Of a stretch of DNA of 64,000 nt, positions 30,903 through 39,853 are shown in pieces (position 1 is the stretch's first letter; each line of letters starts with the position of its first letter). The position numbers and the translations under genes were made by a program. The DNA is from Erythrobacter tepidarius. GTDB lineage: Bacteria; Pseudomonadota; Alphaproteobacteria; Sphingomonadales; Sphingomonadaceae. The notes under the pieces were generated by a model that made no database searches, had not been told where the DNA came from, and was given only the letters and a program-made list of their open reading frames with translations. Location of the stretch: positions 124,001-188,000 of the forward strand of contig NZ_MUYJ01000002.1 of the NCBI RefSeq assembly GCF_002155695.1. The letters are read 5' to 3'.

Positions 30903-30932
30903 AAAGGCCGCTGGCGCTCCGGCGGCCTTTTT
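30903..30932 (+). terminator. Rho-independent terminator after the 99-residue protein
   Basis: AAAGGCCGC (30903-30911) pairs with GCGGCCTTT (30922-30930) around a 10-base loop, and the run continues as TTTTT. It starts 27 bases after the stop codon at 30876. Confidence 0.8.
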
Positions 30933-31018
30933 CGCACGCGCCAAATGCTGCTTGTCGGCAAGGGGCGGCGCAGGTTACTCTCGCCTGCCCAGACAAGGGA
31001 GGGAGGGAGAGACCCAGA

Positions 31019-31423
31019 ATGAACCACAAGACTATTTTCATCGCCGCCGGCGTGCTCGCACTCGCCGCCTGCAGCGGCAACACCGCCAAGGGCAATGCCG
31101 AGCGTGCCGCGGCTGCCGAGGCCGCCGCCAATCCGCCCGCGCCCGAGGCGAGCGCCACGCCTGCCGCTTTCCCCGAAAGCCTCGCCGCCTTTGGCGAGGG
31201 CTATCCCAAGGCTGGCGATCCGTGCCGCAACCTTGGCGAGTCCGAGGCAACCGTGAACTTCCTCGATGACAGCGCGGTGCTGGTCGGCTGCCCGGACAAG
31301 GCCTCGGCCGAGGCGCTTGGCGGCAAGGTGCTCGAAACCATCGAGGGCATCACGCTGGTGAGCGTGCCGAAAGGCGATACCATGGCGCCCCCGGCCGAAG
31401 CCGCCGCCCCGGCGGCCGAATAG
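31019..31423 (+). CDS. putative lipoprotein of unknown function
   Basis: A 134-residue protein with a lipoprotein signal (VLALAAC lipobox), a low-complexity Ala/Pro/Glu linker, a small conserved-looking core ([33 protein letters not shown], two Cys likely paired) and an Ala/Pro-rich tail. The acidic [12 protein letters not shown] segment resembles small periplasmic lipoproteins of sphingomonads, function unknown. The start has GGGAGGGAGAGA upstream. The META-domain gene starts 2 bp after its stop, so they form an operon. Confidence 0.75.
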   Translation: MNHKTIFIAAGVLALAACSGNTAKGNAERAAAAEAAANPPAPEASATPAAFPESLAAFGEGYPKAGDPCRNLGESEATVNFLDDSAVLVGCPDKASAEALGGKVLETIEGITLVSVPKGDTMAPPAEAAAPAAE

Positions 31424-31425
31424 GC

Positions 31426-31857
31426 ATGGCGTTCAAGACCCTGGTGGCGGGCGGCGCGCTGATGATGCTCGCCGCCTGCGTCTCCCCCGGCAATCCGCAT
31501 CCGCTGGAAGGGAGCGAATGGCAGCTCACCGAGATCCACACCTCGGGTAGCACCACGACGCTCACCCCTGCGCTGCAGGCGCGCCATAGGCTCGCCTTCG
31601 GCCCCGATGGGGCGCTCGCGCTCCAGCTCGACTGCAACCGCGGGCGTGCCAGCTGGGCCGCGGGCAAACCGCGCAATGGGGCCGGGACGCTCTCCATCGG
31701 CCCCGTCGCCAGCACCCGGATGCTGTGCCCCGAGCCGAGCTTCGGCAACCAGGTTGCCAGTCTCGCCGAGGCGCGCAGCTATGTCCTGACCGCCGATGCC
31801 CGCGAACTGGTGATCGAGACCGGCACGCTGCGCTTCACCTTCGCCGCCATCAGATGA
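31426..31857 (+). CDS. META domain-containing lipoprotein
   Basis: A 143-residue protein with lipobox MLAAC and one META domain. The domain is seen as LEGSEWQLTEI near the start, then LAFGPDGALALQLDCNRGRASW, the characteristic GTLSIGPVASTRMLCP, and a final IETGTLRFTF strand. META/HslJ domains occur in small envelope stress proteins (HslJ in E. coli affects novobiocin resistance). Second gene of a two-lipoprotein operon. Confidence 0.82.
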   Translation: MAFKTLVAGGALMMLAACVSPGNPHPLEGSEWQLTEIHTSGSTTTLTPALQARHRLAFGPDGALALQLDCNRGRASWAAGKPRNGAGTLSIGPVASTRMLCPEPSFGNQVASLAEARSYVLTADARELVIETGTLRFTFAAIR

Positions 31858-32399
31858 GCGCGGCGCCGCGGGCGCAAGAGGGGCGCATGTTTGGCGGCGC
31901 CAGCCGACGGCGACCTGCCCAGGCACCACGCGGCAAGCGCAATGGCGAAGCGCATCGTCCCGGCTTGGTCGCCGGGCGCGGTGTTCGCGTGGGATGATTT
32001 TAACCTCTGCCGCCTGCGGGCGCCGATCATTTTGGCCCTGCTCTTTGCCGCGGTGAACGAGGCCACCGCAATGAACATCGCGCCCGCTGCCTTTGCCGCC
32101 GGCCGCGAAGATGGCGATTGGACAGGCGATCTGCCTGTTGCGCAGGCCCTGCCGGAACCCGCCGAGAATGCGGCGCTGCGGCGAGGAGCGACTGACGATG
32201 CGGGCCGCACATCGTCCGCGCCGCTGTCATCGCCAGCCGGGCATCACCCGTCGCCGTCGCAAACGGCGGCGAGCCCTTCGCGCATCGGACCACGGCTCGC
32301 GGGACTTGGGAATGAACCCTGCCGCACCCCGCCTGCGGCGCAGCCGGGGTGCGGTATGGCGGATGATCCTCGGCGATGATGATGCAGCCGATGATGGCG
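31858..32399. other. 542-bp region between META gene and acs, no supported gene
   Basis: Two genes converge here with a long spacer. The open frames present on both strands have low-complexity Ala/Pro/Arg composition, no Shine-Dalgarno and no domain I know, so I do not call them. The only clear structure is a 10-base inverted repeat (CCGCACCCCG at 32322-32331 and its complement at 32345-32354) near the acs end, which may serve as terminator for either gene though it has no T-run. Confidence 0.5.
32322..32354. terminator. inverted repeat 46 bp past the acs stop
   Basis: Perfect 10-base arms with a 13-base loop, lying between the META-protein gene and the converging acs gene. No T-tract on either strand; termination function is an inference from position. 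Confidence 0.4.
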
Positions 32400-34331
32400 T
32401 CAGCGGTTCTGTCGGCCTTCGATGAGCCGGTCGACCAGCGAAGGATCGGCCAGCGTCGAGGTGTCGCCCAGCGATCCGAAATCGTTCTCGGCGATTTTGC
32501 GCAGGATGCGGCGCATGATCTTGCCGGAGCGGGTCTTGGGCAACCCGTCGGTGAAGTGGATCACGTCGGGCGTGGCGATCGGGCCGATTTCCTTGCGGAC
32601 ATGGGCCTTCAACTCGCCCAGCAGGGCCTCGCTCCCCTCCTCGCCGGCGTTGAGAGTGACATAGCAATAGATGCCCTGGCCCTTGATGTCGTGCGGAAAG
32701 CCGACCACCGCCGCCTCGGCCACCTTGGGGTGGAGCACCAGCGCGCTTTCGACCTCGGCGGTGCCCATGCGGTGGCCCGAAACGTTGATCACGTCATCGA
32801 CCCGGCCGGTGATCCAGTAATAGCCGTCCGCGTCGCGCTTGCAGCCATCGCCAGTGAAATACTTGCCAGCATAGGTGCTGAAATAGGTCTGCACGAAGCG
32901 GTCATGATCGCCATAGACGGTGCGCGCCTGGCCCGGCCAGCTATGGGTGATGCACAGGTTGCCCTCGGCCGCGCCTTCAAGCACTCCGCCCTCGTTGTCG
33001 ACCAGTTGCGGGCGGATGCCGAAGAACGGCAGGCCCGCACTGCCCGGCTTCATGTCGTGCGCGCCGGGCAGGGTGGTGATCATGCAGCCACCGGTTTCGG
33101 TCTGCCACCAGGTGTCGACGATCGGGCAGCGGCCCTCGCCCACCACGTCGAAATACCAGCGCCAGGCTTCGGGGTTGATCGGCTCGCCAACCGACCCGAG
33201 CAGCCGCAGCGAGGCGCGCGAGCGGCGCTTCACATGATTATCGCCTTCACGCATCAGCGCGCGGATAGCGGTGGGGGCAGTGTAGATGATGTTGACCTGG
33301 TGCTTGTCGACCACGTCCCAGAACCTTCCGTGATCGGGATAGTTGGGCACGCCTTCAAACACCATCGCGGTGGCCGCGTTGATCAGCGGGCCATAGACGA
33401 CATAGGAATGGCCCGTGACCCAGCCGATATCGGCCGTGCACCAGAACACCTCGCCTTGCCTGTAGTCGAAGATGTAGTGAAAGGTTGTCGCGGTCCACAC
33501 CCCGTAACCGCCGGTGGTGTGGAGCACGCCCTTGGGCTTGCCGGTCGAACCGGAGGTGTAGAGGATGAACAGCGGGTCTTCCGCATTCATCACTTCGCAG
33601 GGGCAGTCGGCATCGCTGGCAAGGCTTTCCAGCCAGTGATCGCGGCCTTCCTGCATCGAAATCGCGCCGCCGGTATGGCGGATCACCAGAACACCTTCGA
33701 CCGGGGTGGCATGCGCCGCTAGCGCAAGCGCAGCATCGACATTGGCCTTCAAGGGCACATGCTTTCCCCCCCTCAGGCCTTCGTCCGCGGTGATCACGAA
33801 CCGGCTGGCGCAATCCTCGATCCGGCCGGCCAGCGCCTCGGGCGAAAAGCCGCCGAACACCACCGAATGCACCGCCCCCAGCCGTGCGCAGGCGAGCATC
33901 GCAACCACGCCTTCGAGGATCATCGGCAGGTAGATTGTCACGCGATCACCGCGCGCCACGCCGAGCGCCTTGAGCGCATTGGCCATGCGCACCACCTCGC
34001 GATGCAGTTCGCCATAGGTCAGGCTGCGGCCATCCGCTGCCGGATCATCGGGCTCGAAGATCAGCGCGGTGCGGTCGGCATGGGTGGCAAGGTGCCGGTC
34101 GACGGCGTTGTGGCACAGGTTGAGCTGGCCGTCCTCGAACCACTTGATCGCCACCGGATCATAGGACCAATCCCCGGCGATGGTGGGCGCGGTGAACCAG
34201 TCGAGCCGCTGTGCCTGTTCAAGCCAGAAGGCATCGGGCGTTTCCACCGAGGCGCGATACATCGCTTCATACTGCTCGGAAGTGCAATGGGTGGGGATAT
34301 GGGCAATGGGCCGCTCGACGGCGTGGATCAT
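32400..34331 (-). CDS. acs: acetate--CoA ligase (acetyl-CoA synthetase)
   Basis: A 643-residue AMP-forming ligase that activates acetate to acetyl-CoA in the cytoplasm. The N-terminal Acs domain ([19 protein letters not shown]), the P-loop-like [14 protein letters not shown], the adenylate motif [29 protein letters not shown] and the C-terminal lysine region [11 protein letters not shown] (the acetylation-regulated Lys) are all present. The length is standard. The ATG at 34331 follows GGGAGA. It is monocistronic; an OmpW gene upstream is separated by a strong terminator. Confidence 0.96.
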   Translation of the reverse strand: MIHAVERPIAHIPTHCTSEQYEAMYRASVETPDAFWLEQAQRLDWFTAPTIAGDWSYDPVAIKWFEDGQLNLCHNAVDRHLATHADRTALIFEPDDPAADGRSLTYGELHREVVRMANALKALGVARGDRVTIYLPMILEGVVAMLACARLGAVHSVVFGGFSPEALAGRIEDCASRFVITADEGLRGGKHVPLKANVDAALALAAHATPVEGVLVIRHTGGAISMQEGRDHWLESLASDADCPCEVMNAEDPLFILYTSGSTGKPKGVLHTTGGYGVWTATTFHYIFDYRQGEVFWCTADIGWVTGHSYVVYGPLINAATAMVFEGVPNYPDHGRFWDVVDKHQVNIIYTAPTAIRALMREGDNHVKRRSRASLRLLGSVGEPINPEAWRWYFDVVGEGRCPIVDTWWQTETGGCMITTLPGAHDMKPGSAGLPFFGIRPQLVDNEGGVLEGAAEGNLCITHSWPGQARTVYGDHDRFVQTYFSTYAGKYFTGDGCKRDADGYYWITGRVDDVINVSGHRMGTAEVESALVLHPKVAEAAVVGFPHDIKGQGIYCYVTLNAGEEGSEALLGELKAHVRKEIGPIATPDVIHFTDGLPKTRSGKIMRRILRKIAENDFGSLGDTSTLADPSLVDRLIEGRQNR

Positions 34332-34582
34332 CTCGACTCTCCCTTTTCTGGCCCCCTTGTTACACCAGGCTACCAGCCCCGCGCCCTCAGACAAAGGTCT
34401 TACAGACGTCTGCTGGCTGGCGCACAATAACCGCCGGCCTGATGGGCCATTGCGGTATGTCTTGATGAAAACCCTTGCCAAACTGGTACAGTTAGCCCGG
34501 CAATGATCGGTCTATCACCCGCGCATGGCCGGTATTGGCGGCATCACCCCGCCGCGCCATCGCGCATCGGGCGCGGCCAAGC
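34332..34582. other. acs upstream region, no gene
   Basis: About 250 bp between the acs start and the ompW terminator. It must carry the acs promoter. I see no FNR box, no strong dyad and no convincing sigma-70 promoter; short open frames are not gene-like. Confidence 0.35.
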
Positions 34583-34614
34583 AAAACCCCGCCGGCCGCA
34601 TCCGGCCAGCGGGG
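34583..34614 (-). terminator. Rho-independent terminator of ompW
   Basis: On the minus strand a 12-base stem with one mismatch (34587-34598 with 34603-34614, 4-base loop) is followed by TTTTGC. It starts 24 bases after the ompW stop. Confidence 0.75.
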
Positions 34615-34637
34615 ACTGTTCCGCATCTTGCCCTGCC

Positions 34638-35336
34638 TCAGAAACGATAGGTGACCCCGGCGCTCAGCACCCAGGGATCGAGCTTGTGCTCGGTCTCGAT
34701 CGCCAAGGTGTTGCCGACGTACCAGCGGGCGGTGGTGTCGATGAAGTAGCGCTTGGCATCGAAGCTGAGGCCAAAGCCATCATCCCCGAGCGGCACGTCG
34801 AAGCCGGCCTGCAGCGCGAAGCCGAATTCGTCCGAAAGGTCGGTATCGGTGACGCCCAGCGGCAGGGTGGCCGCGCCCGGATCGTCCTTGAGCCAGATGA
34901 AATAGGCCACGCCCCCGCCGACATAGGGCTTCACCCCGTCCAGATCGAAGTGATACTTGGCGGTAACGGTAGCCGGCAGCAGCAGCGCGTCCGACACCAG
35001 TTCGGCACCTACCGGCAGGCCGGCGGTGGCGTCGACGTCATGCTGGGTCACCCCGGCAATGGTCTCGATCGAGACATTGCCGTTGAGGTAATATTCGACG
35101 GCGATGGTCGGCACGAAATTGTCGCTCGCCCTGGTCTGGGTGGTGGCGGGCAGACCCGGCAGGTTAACGTTGATGTCGGTGATCTTGCCGTCGGGCAGCA
35201 CCGCGGTGCCAAACACCTTGAACTGGATGTCTCCGGCGCGGTCGGTGTCACCTTCCTGAGCCATCGCCGGAGTGGCGGCGAGCCCCAACGCCGCCCCGCC
35301 CAAGACAAGATTGGCAAGTATCGCAAACGTCCTCAT
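34638..35336 (-). CDS. ompW: OmpW family outer-membrane protein
   Basis: A 232-residue small beta-barrel porin. A signal peptide ending ATPAMAQE precedes an eight-strand barrel with the OmpW features TTIAVEYYLNGNVSIETIAG-like strands, a KPYVGGGVAYFIW strand, FALQAGFDVPLGDDGFGLSFD and the terminal LSAGVTYRF with C-terminal Phe. OmpW proteins let small hydrophobic compounds through the outer membrane and are often FNR-controlled. A perfect FNR box lies 97 bases upstream, shared with the divergent regulator gene. Confidence 0.88.
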   Translation of the reverse strand: MRTFAILANLVLGGAALGLAATPAMAQEGDTDRAGDIQFKVFGTAVLPDGKITDINVNLPGLPATTQTRASDNFVPTIAVEYYLNGNVSIETIAGVTQHDVDATAGLPVGAELVSDALLLPATVTAKYHFDLDGVKPYVGGGVAYFIWLKDDPGAATLPLGVTDTDLSDEFGFALQAGFDVPLGDDGFGLSFDAKRYFIDTTARWYVGNTLAIETEHKLDPWVLSAGVTYRF

Positions 35337-35432
35337 TCTATTCGTCCTCGTCAGCAGCAGTGGCCGCCCTCCGCGGCCCAGGATGATTGCTGCCTGTGCG
35401 GGCCCGTTAGCCACCGCTGACGGCTTCGCTCA

Positions 35433-35446
35433 TTGATCGGGATCAA
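35433..35446. promoter_or_regulatory. perfect FNR box between ompW and the FNR-type regulator
   Basis: TTGAT-CGGG-ATCAA, an exact match to the FNR/FixK/Anr consensus TTGAT-N4-ATCAA. It lies 97 bp before the ompW start and 38 bp before the regulator ATG, so it can control both, including autoregulation. Its first TTG is also an in-frame possible start codon for the regulator, which I take as coincidence. Confidence 0.8.
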
Positions 35447-35483
35447 AGACCTTTGCCGTGACACACGGCATTGCCGCATCATC

Positions 35484-36239
35484 ATGGCAACGATCAGCAC
35501 CTCTTACGGGCAGCAATGCTTGGAGGCCTTCCGTGACGTTCTGCCCCCCGGAACCGGCGGCGGGCTGACAGCCGACAGGCTGTGTGCGATCGGTTTCTGT
35601 CTGCATCTCGCCAAGGGGGAGGAACTGGCGCCCGACGGGCACGAGGACAGGCTGGTCTACATCGCCGCCGGTTCGGCCAAGCTCGCCGCGCAACCGCTTG
35701 CCGACACGCCGAGCCGGCAGGTGTTGGCCTTCCATTTCGCCGGGGACATGATCTCGGTGCTGCGCCAAAGCGCCCGGGAGGCGTGGGGCGATTTCCGCCT
35801 CGTGGCGCTCACCGACTGCGATCTCGTCGTGTTCCCGGCGGAACGCTTTCTCGACATTGCCCAGAGCGATCCGGCGGTGCTGCGCTCGGTGCTCGCCCGC
35901 AGCCTGCAGGCGCTGCACCGCAGCCGCTCGCGGATGATGCAAATGGGCCACAAAACCGCACAACAGCGGATCGCCGACTTCCTTGTCTCGATGGCCGAGC
36001 GGCTGGCGGGCTGCACCTCGGGTGCCTGCGCCTTTGCCCTGCCGATGAGCCGCAGGGATATCGGCGACAGTCTGGGCCTGACGATCGAGACGGTGAGCCG
36101 CCAGCTCACCGAACTGCGCGAAGCCGGACTGGTGGAGACCGAGGGACGATCGAAAGTCTGCCTCTCGGATGTCGATGCGCTGGCCAGACTGGCCGGACTG
36201 AAAAACAGTCAATCAGGCGCGACACCCAAAACCTCCTGA
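35484..36239 (+). CDS. Crp/FNR-family transcriptional regulator (FNR/FixK type)
   Basis: A 251-residue regulator with an N-terminal cyclic-nucleotide-type beta-roll (LVYIAAGSAKLAAQPL; FHFAGDMISVL), a long dimer helix (LARSLQALHRSRSRMMQMGHKTAQQRIADFL) and a C-terminal HTH. The recognition helix TIETVSRQL contains the E-x-x-S-R set that reads TTGAT half-sites. The N-terminus lacks the usual closely spaced FNR cysteines (only C12, C34, C39 are present). It precedes ccoNOQP and is flanked by two perfect FNR boxes, so it very likely controls this block. Start chosen at the ATG at 35484; no strong Shine-Dalgarno is visible. Confidence 0.88.
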   Translation: MATISTSYGQQCLEAFRDVLPPGTGGGLTADRLCAIGFCLHLAKGEELAPDGHEDRLVYIAAGSAKLAAQPLADTPSRQVLAFHFAGDMISVLRQSAREAWGDFRLVALTDCDLVVFPAERFLDIAQSDPAVLRSVLARSLQALHRSRSRMMQMGHKTAQQRIADFLVSMAERLAGCTSGACAFALPMSRRDIGDSLGLTIETVSRQLTELREAGLVETEGRSKVCLSDVDALARLAGLKNSQSGATPKTS

Positions 36240-36246
36240 CGCAATT

Positions 36247-36260
36247 TTGATCTCAATCAA
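36247..36260. promoter_or_regulatory. perfect FNR box upstream of ccoN
   Basis: TTGAT-CTCA-ATCAA, an exact FNR-type palindrome centred about 60 bases before the ccoN ATG. It should place the eight-gene cco operon under low-oxygen control by the regulator encoded just upstream. Confidence 0.85.
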
Positions 36261-36277
36261 CAACAGGGATCACGCGA

Positions 36278-36293
36278 GCCTGCTAGAGCAGGC
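36278..36293 (+). promoter_or_regulatory. hairpin in the ccoN leader
   Basis: GCCTGC-TAGA-GCAGGC, a perfect 6-base stem with a tetraloop, between the FNR box and the Shine-Dalgarno (AAAGGGA) of ccoN. It may stabilise the leader mRNA or simply be a terminator remnant of the regulator gene. Confidence 0.35.
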
Positions 36294-36313
36294 CGACGAA
36301 AGGGACACATATC

Positions 36314-37978
36314 ATGGAAGCAGTCGTAAGACGGTTGGGGCTTTGGGCGCTTGTCCTGCTCGCAGCCATTTGTGCCATCGCCCTGACCCCGGACAGCGGT
36401 TTCGCGATCCACATGGGCATCGTCGCGCTGGTGGCGGCGATCCTGATCATCGCCACGCTGGGCACCTATGATCCGCTGGCCAAGGCCCAGAGCCTCTTCC
36501 GGATGCCCCCGGGGCCGAGCCGCTACGACGATGACGTGATCCGCTGGGGCGTGATCGCAACCATGTTCTGGGGGCTTGCCGGGCTGCTGGCGGGGGTGTT
36601 CGTCGCCGCCCAGCTCGCCTTTCCCTGGCTCAATTTCGAGCCTTACCTCAATTTCGGGCGGCTGCGCCCGCTGCACACCAGCGCGGTGATCTTCGCCTTT
36701 GGCGGCAATGCGCTGCTCGCGACCAGCTTCTACGTGGTGCAGCGCACCTGCCGCACCACGCTGGCCCTACCCGGCGTGGCCCGCTTCGTGTTCTGGGGCT
36801 ACCAGCTGTTCATCGTGCTGGCGGCGACCGGCTACCTGCTCGGCATCACCCAGAGCCGCGAATATGCCGAACCCGAATGGTATGTCGATCTGTGGCTGAC
36901 GATCGTGTGGGTGGCCTATCTGGCGGTCTTCGTCGCAACCATCCTGCGCCGCCACGAACCGCATATCTACGTCGCCAACTGGTTCTACCTCGCCTTCATC
37001 GTCACCATCGCGATGCTGCACGTGGTCAACAACCTCGCACTGCCGGTCAGCCTGCTTGGGGCAAAGAGCTACAGCGCCTTCGCGGGCGTGCAGGACGCGC
37101 TGACCCAGTGGTGGTACGGCCATAACGCGGTGGGCTTCTTCCTCACCGCCGGCTTTCTGGCGATGATGTATTACTTCGTGCCCAAACAGGCCGCGCGGCC
37201 GGTCTATTCCTACCGCCTGTCGATCATCCACTTCTGGTCGCTGATCTTCCTCTACATCTGGGCCGGCCCGCACCACCTCCATTACACCGCCCTGCCCGAC
37301 TGGGCGCAGACGCTGGGGATGGTGTTCTCGATCATGCTGTGGATGCCCAGCTGGGGTGGGATGATCAACGGTCTGATGACGCTGAACGGCGCGTGGGACA
37401 AAGTGCGCACCGATCCGATCATCCGCATGATGGTGCTGGCGCTCGCCTTCTACGGGATGAGCACCTTCGAAGGCCCGATGCTTTCGATCAAGGCCGTAAA
37501 CTCGCTCTCGCACTACACCGACTGGACGATCGGCCACGTGCACTCCGGCGCGCTGGGGTGGAACGGGATGATCACCTTCGCCTGCGTGTACTACCTCGTG
37601 CCGCGCCTGTGGCAGAAGGAGCGGCTCTACAGCCTGCGGATGGTCAACTGGCACTTCTGGCTCGCGACGCTGGGGATCGTTTTTTACGCCGCTTCGATGT
37701 GGGTGGCGGGCATCACCCAGGGCCTGATGTGGCGCGAATATGGCTCGGATGGCTATCTGGTGAACAGCTTCGTCGACACCGTCGCCGCGCTCCACCCGAT
37801 GTATGTCCTGCGCATGGTGGGCGGCCTGATGTATCTCGGTGGCGCAATCATCATGGCCTACAACATCGCCATGACCATCGCCGGCAGGCAGCGCGCCGAA
37901 GCGCCACTGGGCGACACCCCGCATGACCCGGTCGCCGACCATCCGATCTTCGCCCAGCAAGCCCAGCCCGCTGAATAG
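36314..37978 (+). CDS. ccoN: cytochrome c oxidase, cbb3-type, subunit I
   Basis: The 554-residue catalytic subunit of the high-affinity cbb3 oxidase in the inner membrane. Haem and copper ligands can be placed: [15 protein letters not shown] (low-spin haem b), [15 protein letters not shown] (CuB/Tyr region), [15 protein letters not shown] (two CuB His) and [14 protein letters not shown] (haem b3 and low-spin haem b). About 70 N-terminal residues with two extra hydrophobic helices precede the core, making it longer than the ~480-530 residues of classical CcoN. First gene of the operon under an FNR box; ccoO follows after 27 bp. Confidence 0.95.
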   Translation: MEAVVRRLGLWALVLLAAICAIALTPDSGFAIHMGIVALVAAILIIATLGTYDPLAKAQSLFRMPPGPSRYDDDVIRWGVIATMFWGLAGLLAGVFVAAQLAFPWLNFEPYLNFGRLRPLHTSAVIFAFGGNALLATSFYVVQRTCRTTLALPGVARFVFWGYQLFIVLAATGYLLGITQSREYAEPEWYVDLWLTIVWVAYLAVFVATILRRHEPHIYVANWFYLAFIVTIAMLHVVNNLALPVSLLGAKSYSAFAGVQDALTQWWYGHNAVGFFLTAGFLAMMYYFVPKQAARPVYSYRLSIIHFWSLIFLYIWAGPHHLHYTALPDWAQTLGMVFSIMLWMPSWGGMINGLMTLNGAWDKVRTDPIIRMMVLALAFYGMSTFEGPMLSIKAVNSLSHYTDWTIGHVHSGALGWNGMITFACVYYLVPRLWQKERLYSLRMVNWHFWLATLGIVFYAASMWVAGITQGLMWREYGSDGYLVNSFVDTVAALHPMYVLRMVGGLMYLGGAIIMAYNIAMTIAGRQRAEAPLGDTPHDPVADHPIFAQQAQPAE

Positions 37979-38005
37979 GCGCGCGGCGCAAAGGAAACGC
38001 GAAAA

Positions 38006-38773
38006 ATGAGCAAGAATGCACAACCCAGCCGGATCTTCGACAGCCACAAGCGGCTGGAAAAGAACATAACCCTGCTGGCCGCGGCGACCCTGGTGGTGGT
38101 GGCGGCCGGGGGGATCGTGGAAATCGCGCCGCTGTTCTGGATCGACAACACGATCGAGAAGGTGGAGGGGATGCGCCCCTACACCCCGCTCGAACAGGCG
38201 GGTCGCGATATCTACATTCGCGAAGGTTGCTATGTCTGCCACAGCCAGATGATCCGTCCCTTCAGGGACGAGGTCGAACGCTACGGCCATTACAGCCTCG
38301 CCGCAGAATCGATGTATGATCACCCCTTCCAGTGGGGATCAAAGCGCACCGGGCCGGACCTGGCACGGGTGGGCGGGCGCTATTCGGACGCCTGGCACGT
38401 CCAGCATCTCAAGGCCCCGCGCAGCGTGGTGCCCGAAAGCATCATGCCGAGTTACAGCTTCCTTGCCGAAACCGAGCTCAAGGTGGCCGATCCGGCCGCG
38501 ACGCTGACGGCGCTGCGGCGGGTCGGGGTGCCCTACAGCGATACCGACATTGCCAAGGCGGCCGACGATCTAATGGCACAGGCCAATCCCGATGCCGATG
38601 CCGGCGATCTGGCGGAGCGTTATCCCAAGGCGCAGATCCGCGACTATGACGGCGATCCCACCCGCGTGACCGAGATGGACGCGCTGGTCGCCTATCTCCA
38701 GATGCTCGGCACGCTGGTCGATGTCGAAAGCGCCGCGGCGCAGGAGGTACTCGCCGGGGAGAAGGGACGGTGA
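38006..38773 (+). CDS. ccoO: cytochrome c oxidase, cbb3-type, subunit II
   Basis: A 255-residue membrane-anchored monohaem cytochrome c. One N-terminal helix (residues ~18-40) is followed by the haem-binding [12 protein letters not shown] and the family block [35 protein letters not shown]. The distal Met ligand is probably in the SIMPSYSFL region. The stop overlaps the GTG start of ccoQ (GTGA). Confidence 0.95.
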   Translation: MSKNAQPSRIFDSHKRLEKNITLLAAATLVVVAAGGIVEIAPLFWIDNTIEKVEGMRPYTPLEQAGRDIYIREGCYVCHSQMIRPFRDEVERYGHYSLAAESMYDHPFQWGSKRTGPDLARVGGRYSDAWHVQHLKAPRSVVPESIMPSYSFLAETELKVADPAATLTALRRVGVPYSDTDIAKAADDLMAQANPDADAGDLAERYPKAQIRDYDGDPTRVTEMDALVAYLQMLGTLVDVESAAAQEVLAGEKGR

Positions 38774-38943
38774 GCGCCTACGAAACCTTTCGCCACTTTG
38801 CCGACAGCTACGGGCTGGCGGTGATCTTCGCGCTCTATCTGACGCTGTGCCTGTGGCACTTCCGCCCCGGCGCCAAACGCCACGTGGACGCCGCCAAGCA
38901 TTCGATTTTCAAGGACGAAGACCATGGCCAACAAGCGGATTGA
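38770..38943 (+). CDS. ccoQ: cbb3-type cytochrome oxidase subunit CcoQ (GTG start)
   Basis: A 57-residue single-helix protein that stabilises the cbb3 complex. It begins with GTG overlapping the ccoO stop, and reads [15 protein letters not shown] then a membrane helix ([16 protein letters not shown]) and a basic/polar tail ([20 protein letters not shown]). The YE-x-F-R-x-FADS-x-G-L start is typical of CcoQ. Its 3' end overlaps the ccoP start by 20 bases. Confidence 0.88.
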   Translation: MSAYETFRHFADSYGLAVIFALYLTLCLWHFRPGAKRHVDAAKHSIFKDEDHGQQAD

Positions 38944-39853
38944 CCAACCCACCGGCACCGAGACCGTCGGCCATGAATGGGACGGCATCGAGGAACTCAA
39001 CACGCCGCTGCCGCGCTGGTGGCTGTGGACCTTTTACACGACGATCCTTTTCGCGCTGGTCTATGTGGTGCTCTATCCGGCCTGGCCAATGATCGATCGG
39101 GCCACGGCCGGCGTGCTCGGCTGGTCGAGCCGTGGCCAGCTCGCCAGCGAAATGAGCGCCGCCCAGGCCGCGCGGGCAGCCGTGGTGCGCAAGATCGCCG
39201 CAACCGACATCGAACAGCTCCCCGCTTCGCCCGAACTGATGCAGGCCGCGATTGCCGGGGGCGCCGCAGCGTTCAAGGTCAACTGCGTGCAATGCCACGG
39301 CGCGGGCGCGGCGGGTTCGCCGGGCTATCCCAACCTCAATGATGATGACTGGATCTGGGGCGGCACGCTCAGCGACATCGAATACACCATCACCCACGGC
39401 ATCCGCTGGGAAAGTTCCGATGCAACCCGCGCCAACTTCATGCCTGCTTTTGCGGGCGTGATCGAGAGCGCACAGGTGGACGCGCTGGCAGGCCATGTGC
39501 TCTCGCTCTCGGGCAAGGCCAAGCCCAACGCCGCAGGCGCGCAGCTGTTCGCCGACAACTGCGCGGCCTGCCACGGCGCGGGCGGGGAAGGCATGGTGGC
39601 GATGGGCGCGCCCGCGCTCAACGATGCGATCTGGCTGTACGGCGGCACGGCTGCCGATGTGAAGAGGCAGATCCTCAGCCCCAAGCACGGCGTCATGCCG
39701 GCGTGGAACGAGCGGCTCGATCCGGTGACGATCAAGATGCTGGCGGCCTATGTCCATTCGCGCGGCGGGGGCCAGCAGGCCGCCCCAGCCGTCCCCGCAG
39801 GCGAAGCGACGGGCGATGTCGCCCACAGCCCGAAGGCCGAAAATGATGGCTGA
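38924..39853 (+). CDS. ccoP: cytochrome c oxidase, cbb3-type, subunit III (dihaem)
   Basis: A 309-residue membrane-anchored dihaem cytochrome c that feeds electrons to CcoN. N-terminal motif VGHEWDGIEELNTPLPRWWLW leads into the helix, then two periplasmic c-domains with CVQCHGAGAAG and CAACHGAGGEG. The axial Met residues are in ANFMPAFAG and HGVMPAWN. The gene overlaps ccoQ upstream and ccoG downstream. Confidence 0.95.
   Translation: MANKRIDQPTGTETVGHEWDGIEELNTPLPRWWLWTFYTTILFALVYVVLYPAWPMIDRATAGVLGWSSRGQLASEMSAAQAARAAVVRKIAATDIEQLPASPELMQAAIAGGAAAFKVNCVQCHGAGAAGSPGYPNLNDDDWIWGGTLSDIEYTITHGIRWESSDATRANFMPAFAGVIESAQVDALAGHVLSLSGKAKPNAAGAQLFADNCAACHGAGGEGMVAMGAPALNDAIWLYGGTAADVKRQILSPKHGVMPAWNERLDPVTIKMLAAYVHSRGGGQQAAPAVPAGEATGDVAHSPKAENDG

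Noticed and set aside
31779-32379. Short open frames on both strands of the gap between the META gene and acs.
   Set aside because: Ala/Arg/Pro/Ser-rich low-complexity translations with no Shine-Dalgarno and no domain; treated as non-coding.
35433-35483. TTG at 35433 as start of the FNR-type regulator.
   Set aside because: It coincides with the first bases of a perfect FNR box and has no Shine-Dalgarno; the ATG at 35484 begins the family-like sequence.
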